A stretch of DNA of 64,000 nt from positions 229,501-293,500 of the forward strand of contig JAGFBZ010000371.1 in the NCBI GenBank assembly GCA_018398805.1, written 5' to 3'. Position 1 is the first letter of the stretch, and each line of letters starts with the position of its first letter. Of this stretch, positions 58,191 to 64,000 are shown piece by piece. The notes under the pieces were generated by a model. That model was not told the origin of the DNA, did no database searches, and was given only the letters and a program-made list of their open reading frames with translations. Both the position numbers and the translations under genes were made by a program. This DNA is from Hirundichthys speculiger (Eukaryota > Chordata > Actinopteri > Beloniformes > Exocoetidae).

Positions 58191-58858
58191 GCACATGTGT
58201 CAAACACAAGGCCCGCGGGCCAAATGTGGCCCGTCACGTCATTTTAATGTGGCCCTCGACAGCTTGTGCATTATTGGCTTAGAATTTAAACCAATATTTT
58301 AAGACTTAAAATAAGCTTAAACCGCTTTAAAGCGCATATTGACAATAAACTACATCTCCCATCATGCATTTTGTCGTTAGCCACAATGATAACAGTAGCT
58401 ATGAGCAAGATGATTTTTCAGAACTGATGGACTTTAGAAACCAACCCCAACATGTCCAAGAAAAGAAAAATTGATGCAAGTTTGTATCTCAAGGTGAAAT
58501 AACAGTGTGTCTTTTGTGTAATGAGGTGGTGTCAGTCGTGAAAGAGTTTAATCTACGTCGGCATTTTGACAGCAAACATGGAGCTAAGTATGCTAAATTT
58601 AGCCTGCAAGAAAAACAAAGAACTGTTTCCGCTTCTGAAACCAAGCTAATGGATACTCTCAGTGATGTAATGAGTTAAATATTTGAAACTTGAATACATA
58701 ATAAATACATAAACTGTTATTTAACATTATAATAAGGTGTAGTTTAATTTATTTTGATTTATATTGCATTTTGTTACATTCATGTTGTCAATCTGGCCCT
58801 TCGAGGGCAACCATGATGCTGATGTGGCCCACAGTGGAAATAAAGTTAAATCAAACCT
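58191..58858 (+). pseudogene. hAT element with BED zinc-finger remnant
   Basis: The left end ACATGTGTCAAACACAAGGC and the following CCGCGGGCCAAATGTGGCCC match Charlie-type hAT ends, and the right end contains TCTGGCCCTTCGAGGGCAAC. Inside, from 58454, a frame starts MSKKRKIDASLYLKVK and stops. After a shift, VCLLCNEVVSVVKEFNLRRH then FDSKHGAKYAKF follows at 58506-58590. The C-x2-C and H-x4-H spacing fits a BED finger, the DNA-binding N-terminus of hAT transposases (ZBED relatives). The catalytic part is missing. Confidence 0.8.
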
Positions 58859-58932
58859 CAATTGATTTTGTTTTATCCGATGTAAAGCTGCACAGTCCGG
58901 TTTGTCATACTGTATCACAGCATGGTCACAAG

Positions 58933-59370
58933 TAGGGCTGTAGCGATACACTAATATCGCGATACGATACACGATATTCGGCTCACAATATGACATATAT
59001 CAATATTCATCTTACAATACATTTACGTCATTTTCTGAAAGATTTTAAAGGGACAAAGTGATTTTGGTGACATCTTGTGAGTGTTCCAATGACTTTGTTT
59101 GAATTAATTGAACTGAAAGCATCAATTACACATTATATGGCTGACAGGCAGCTTGCAAATGCTGGACAAAATGAATAAAAGATTTGTTGAGAAAAATAGT
59201 TTCATTTATTTAAACAGTGCAAATTGTTGATTGTAAGCTTTTAAAGGTGGGACACGGGTGTTTTGGAAGAAGCTTAGAATATCGATACCCACGGCTGAAA
59301 AATCGATACTCTCTGGGGAAATAAAATATTGATATATATCGCAGAATCAATAAAATCGCTCAGCTTCTTA
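58933..59370 (-). mobile_element. Family A hAT-like element, copy 7
   Basis: It starts TAGGGCTGTAGCGATACACT and ends AATCGCTCAGCTTCTTA. It is essentially full-length, without the B insert. A matching TSD is not clear (left flank GTCACAAG). Confidence 0.88.
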
Positions 59371-61828
59371 AATCACTCTGAAACCCGTAGTAGCGATATA
59401 TAAACAACCAATCAAAAACCCGTGTGATGGCACCACTGTGGCATCCTGAGAAAACACAACCTTCTTGCATGTGAATATTTTATAATTTACATTAATATCA
59501 GACTGGTTTTTAAATGTCTTGGCTCAAGCCAAATGAACACACGAGACTGATACAAAAGCTTTTAACAGAGGACTAAAAGTAAAACAGCAATGTTCACTAA
59601 ATATGGACTCAGTTTAATATTGTCACTAATATAACAGTTGCGATCATGTATTTTGTTTTATCCTATTTCTGATCACGCACTCTGTGATCTTTGAACATTA
59701 CTGTTTGCAATCATAACATCTGTTTGTTTTATCCCATTTGTTAATCATAATCTCTGTGTTTTTAGAAAAGGACTGGACTGGTGTTGAAAATTAGCTTGTG
59801 TGTTAAACGCACCTAATCAAAGACGTCTGGTCCGTCCACTGGGACGGTCTCAGTGTGTTTCTGATGTCCATATCAAATAAACGTAACTTTTCCCTGATGG
59901 CACTGGCATGTTCAGAAATAACAACACGGGAGTTCAGATCATGAAGCAGCGTTCAGTCCTCTGCAGGTACTAGTCCACCTGTTCCTCTCTTCCTGTCCGT
60001 CAAACGTGCACACACGTGCACAGGGGAGGCTGCAGGTCTGCCTTGAGTGTTGTCAATAGTCAATATCAGGATTATCAAATTTGAAAGTTGCCCACTTTAA
60101 TTTTTAAACAAGTGCCCCAGAAAAAGAAGGAAGATAAGTGGATAAAATGTTACATTTGACAGAGAGATATGAGAGTTTTTAAGTGCTGCAGAGGTGGTTG
60201 AGCTTCAGTGTGTGCAAATATTACAAAAAAGCATCAGTATTGGACATAATGGAGACAGGAACTACTTCCTTTTAACAGCTGTATTGAGAGAGAAACCTTT
60301 TTTAAATATGTGTACAAGGTCAGGCTGATTTTTGATTTATTGGTACTTTAATCAGCAGAAATTAGTGAGACAAATATCCGTTCGTTAGCTAATTTTTAAC
60401 GACGAGGGCACTAGGGGCTGTTCAGCGTGACAACACATCTACCTCAAGACTTTCCCCCGTTTCTGCTCTCTGAGCTCCTTCGCTCGTCCTTTACGGTGAC
60501 TTTAAGGCAACAGTTTCCAGACGTGAGAGGATCCAAGAAGTATAAATTAGCACCACGAAAACCACTTTGAAGTTATGTCGTGTATTCAGTGTATTCTTAG
60601 ATATGTGCACGATGTATCCGGTTTTATTTTACCTTTTTTTTTTTGGAGAGAATGTCCTTCTTTCTTATGCAACTGCCTAAGTTGAGGGAGAAGCTAATTA
60701 GAGATCTGTCGCAGCTGTGTCCAGCTTCTTTCATTGTCTGCATTTGGTTGTTTTGCTTGATTTGTTCTCTTAAACTATTGATTTGTCCCATTGCTTCCAC
60801 CTTCTTCTCGTCATCAGTCAGCCTCTTTGCACGATGTTGCTTCTTTTTCCACTGTCTGTCTCATTTTTAGTTTGCAGGAAGACGTTGCATATTTCCTGTC
60901 AGGCTGTTGTGAAGAGTGCACTCTCATCTGCAGTCGTTTGTTGGGGTAACAGCAAAACAAAACATAAAAAACTAAATCAAACAAAAGCTAGAATAGCGCA
61001 GACCAGCCAAGCGCAACTATTCCCCCATATAGCGATTTACATCATAAATATTAGTCGTACATATAGCACTGACAATATGAGACCGCTAAAAAAGTACCAT
61101 ATCTTCCTTTATTTTGTGATGCACACAAAAATAAATAATTAATGCAATATTTGTTTCCAAAGTCAATATATTGAAATTAAACAACCTCAATGTTTTTATA
61201 GAGATTGCGATAAAATCCGCCTTCTGGATCAGATCTGGATCAGCCTTTAAAATTTGATAGAGGTTCCCATTGTCAATCCCTGAGTGAAATTTCATGAGTT
61301 TTGGGCAATAATTAATGGCGGTAATGACAAACAAAATTTTCGGCCCCATTGACCGCAATGTTATCAAAAATTTGAAAGTGATCCAGAATCCAGGATTTCT
61401 TCCCGATCACACCCAAAATTAAATCAGTTCTTAATTTTCACATTTCTGACAACTCCTGAAAATTTCATCAAAATCCATCCATAACTTTTTGAGTTATCTT
61501 GAACACAGACAGACAGATAAACGCCATTATAAACATAACCTCCTCGGAAATGTTCTAAAATATACCTTGATATACATCATAAACCTTCATTTTTATTGAT
61601 GATCACATCAGTTCTGCTTTAGCTTTTGTTAATGAGAGGTTTATTGTGTCTGGTGTGTTGCATTTGGCACTGACACTCTTGTTGTTTATCTTCAAAAAGT
61701 TGTTCAAAAGCTTCATATTGGAAAGAGAAAATATCACCTCTGATTCCCAAACGCTTCACTCTTGGACAACAACATCACAATTCCAGGATTACACCCAACT
61801 TTATCACTTACTGGTGAATGAAACTGGA
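59371..61828. other. No gene seen; AT-rich
   Basis: Frames at 60643-61142 and 61086-61367 lack recognised domains. 61200-61550 contains phrases such as TGAAATTTCATGAGTTTTGG that may belong to an old dispersed repeat, but I cannot assign it. Confidence 0.4.
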
Positions 61829-61833
61829 GTGTG

Positions 61834-61871
<38 letters not shown>
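61829..61871. repeat. (GT)n microsatellite
   Basis: A GT run with one GC interruption. Confidence 0.95.
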
Positions 61872-61873
<2 letters not shown>

Positions 61874-62270
61874 CTTGTTTTTACCCAACCGTGGGGACTT
61901 GTACCTGACTCTAAGCATACACATGGGGACCTGTTTACCCGTGGGGACCACATTTTAGGTCCCCACCGGCACAACCCCATATTTCACCTAAAAATAGTGT
62001 AAAAACATGCCCCATGCAGTTTTCTAGGAAGTCCCCACGAACTCCATTCCAAGACAAAATGTGTGTGAGTGTATAGCCATGCGCTCTTAGTGGTCACACG
62101 GGGTACTGCAGTCCCCATGAGGCTCGATGTTCCGGAAGAGTGCGTCACTATCTGGCCACTCTCTAGCGCCCCGTACTGGTCAGAAGGAGTATCGCAGTTT
62201 GGTTGTCAATTTGAACTTCAACTTTTAAATGCTCTCTTAACTTATTTTTCATGCAATATCTGGGATTAAT
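61872..62270. repeat. TGGGGAC-rich dispersed sequence
   Basis: Words GTGGGGACTTG, TGGGGACCTG, GTGGGGACCACATTTTAGG and GTCCCCA recur over about 200 bp next to the (GT)n run. This arrangement is common in fish intergenic DNA. It has no coding content. Confidence 0.5.
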
Positions 62271-62379
62271 AAAGTACTTTTCAATTCATTCATATTCATT
62301 TTAATTTAAATTTTCCAATTTCAGTTTTTTAGCAATTAAACAATATAATAATAATAATAACAGTAATGACAACAACAAC

Positions 62380-62428
<49 letters not shown>

Positions 62429-62660
62429 CAACAACATCATTTGTTTTTTGTCTACTTACTTTTTATTTAGTGTATTGTTTTGCACACTGTTTTTAGTCTA
62501 TTTATTGTTCTGTTTCTGCACACTGTTTTTTGTCTATTGCCCATTTAATGTCTATTTAATGTCCTGTCTATTTATGTATATTTTTGTATCTGCTGCAACA
62601 TGCCAATTTCCCCTCGGGGATTATTAAAGTATTTTTAATTCAATTCAATTCAATTCAATC
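62262..62660 (+). mobile_element. LINE 3'-terminal fragments with (TAA)n
   Basis: Two LINE-type termini occur: CTGGGATTAATAAAGTACTT at 62260 and TTTCCCCTCGGGGATTATTA followed by (AATTC)n at 62610-62660. A (TAA)n microsatellite lies at 62345-62426. No ORF is preserved, so the clade is not assigned. Confidence 0.5.
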
Positions 62661-64000
62661 ATCATCATCACGAGAAGGTTTGGTCATAGGGGCAGTGTCT
62701 CCTGTTATTTAGATGGCATCAGTCTTTGAATTGAACTTTTTTTTTTTTTTCTAACACTACTGGGTAATATTGGACATAATACATTTTGTAACTTATAAAA
62801 CATATCATATGAACATGTTTAAGTTAAAAACCAGATTTTTAGTGAAGAAGGACTTCAACAAAGCACCACAGACTATCCCTTAACTATCATCACAAAAACC
62901 AGTGATGAGCTGTACATCACTGTAGCAGTTATATCTGAGAGTCCTGGGTACAAGAATGCCACAAAAAAAACAATATCAACCTTGGAGATAAAGGTTAAAA
63001 AGTAAAATAAATTCAGACAAGTGTTAGTCACTTAACAGAAGAGTATGTCATGAAAAATTGGTCTTTGATACCCAAGACGCTAAATAAGCTAATGAAAGCT
63101 CTGGAAATAATGTCAAATGGCAGATCTTGGAGTAGAGCACACCAAAGAGTACATACAACAATGACTTTTGAACATGAAAACCTGGAAAGCTCAATATGAC
63201 ATGACATAACTATATTAGCTAAAGAAAAAATGTTCACCTTACAGCAAAAATTAGCAAACTTTAAAACTGCACTGCCCCAGAATCACCAACAGGACCATCT
63301 TCATCATGAAGAATCATCACAAAGTCAAAACACCATGAGAAAAAAAAAGCAGACCAATAACTATCCAGCTACAACATAAAAACTTGTTTAATGCATAACC
63401 GCTGCTAAATTAAGAAGGCACAGGAGCCTGCACATGAACAAAAGTCAAGGTCAAGTTAATTTATATTTAATGGATATTTATACACACCAGTGACATCAAG
63501 GGTCCCCCAAACCCAAAAATGGGTATTCCATCATGGAACTGAGAAAAAATATATATAAGGTGCCTTTTGAAGAACAAAAAGAGGGAGTTTGAAAGAACAC
63601 TAGTATGAACTAGAAAAATTACATTTCCTGCAAAAATGTTGGTGTGTATCTATTAAGCTAAATTTAACTGAACTCTGCTCAAAAGTGAAATAAATTTGAA
63701 GAACTTGAATGGAGGGAGCAACATACTAAATTAAGTTAATATAGGAAAATGGTAAATACTCTTAAGGTGGGAAAATGGCAATGATAAAGAGGCCCATACA
63801 TGCATTAAAGTGCAACATGATACTGAAGAACAAAGATTTGAATGAGCAGACACGTACCAGATGTTTGGAAGTTTGCATCATCATGGCTAAAGCTCTGATG
63901 AGACATATAGAACAAATGAAATTTAGAAAGACATTTCTGAAAGCTAATGACAAATCAAAAAGGAAGCAAGCTAAATGCAGCAATGTTAGCTACATACTGA
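62661..64000. other. A-rich terminal stretch without identifiable gene
   Basis: The plus strand is visibly A-rich and G/C-poor, with few runs of CG. Frames at 63028-63237 and 63762-63983 on the minus strand are short and have no family. It could be part of an old retroelement continuing past the window. Confidence 0.35.

Noticed and set aside
60643..61142. Cys/Phe-rich frames that look like membrane segments
   Set aside because: They come from T-rich DNA, overlap in two registers and lack any family motif.

Overview
This window is vertebrate, almost certainly teleost fish, genomic DNA. The evidence is a TMEM238-like single-exon gene, L2-clade LINE copies with TTGAA-type 3' tails, a tRNA-derived SINE, many hAT / Tc1-mariner / piggyBac / Kolobok-like non-autonomous elements with clean target-site duplications (TSDs), vertebrate-type (TTAGGG)n tracts, and abundant microsatellites. 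I cannot name the species. Nothing suggests bacterial, viral or plasmid DNA.

Only one ordinary host gene is well supported: a TMEM238-family two-pass membrane protein on the minus strand near 1.2-1.7 kb, inside a GC/CpG-rich block, with an apparent one-base frameshift before its C-terminal tail. A second, much weaker coding candidate is an open minus-strand segment at 24.75-25.06 kb. Nearly all other long reading frames are translations of tandem repeats or transposons.

Layout: 0-1.8 kb TMEM238 locus; 2.7-3.5 kb 20-bp satellite with a 60-bp higher-order unit; 3.6-4.2 kb dead Tc1 transposase; 5.0-6.5 kb back-to-back DNA transposons; 7.7-8.3 kb AT-rich array ending in an inverted repeat; 9.6-12.5 kb hAT elements and a SINE; 13.6-15.0 kb three-level transposon nest; 16.6-17.8 kb second nest; 18.8-22.0 kb minus-strand L2 copy split by a piggyBac-like element; 25.2-25.7 and 36.2-36.6 kb interstitial telomeric arrays; 28-34 kb CACTA-like, hAT, Tc1-like and L2 pieces; 37.7-39.8 kb 28-bp array interrupted by a LINE; 43.4-48.2 kb several nested elements including a hAT-in-hAT-in-mariner stack; 48.3-51.9 kb the best-preserved L2 (reverse transcriptase present, frameshifted) inside a TIR element; 53.5-54.5 kb (GATG)n; 54.7-56.9 kb an L2 3' end whose UTR has expanded into 40 copies of a 45-bp satellite; 58-59.4 kb hAT remnants; the remainder is AT-rich sequence without recognisable genes.

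I did not find a new enzymatic or defence system. The most interesting content is repeat biology: a composite transposon (one family carried inside another at an identical site in two loci), a satellite born from a LINE 3' UTR, two telomere-repeat blocks that both start in TTAGGG/CCCTAA head-to-head orientation, and an unusual number of long poly-G/poly-C tracts. For convenience I use letters for repeat families (A, B, C and so on); these are my labels, not database names.
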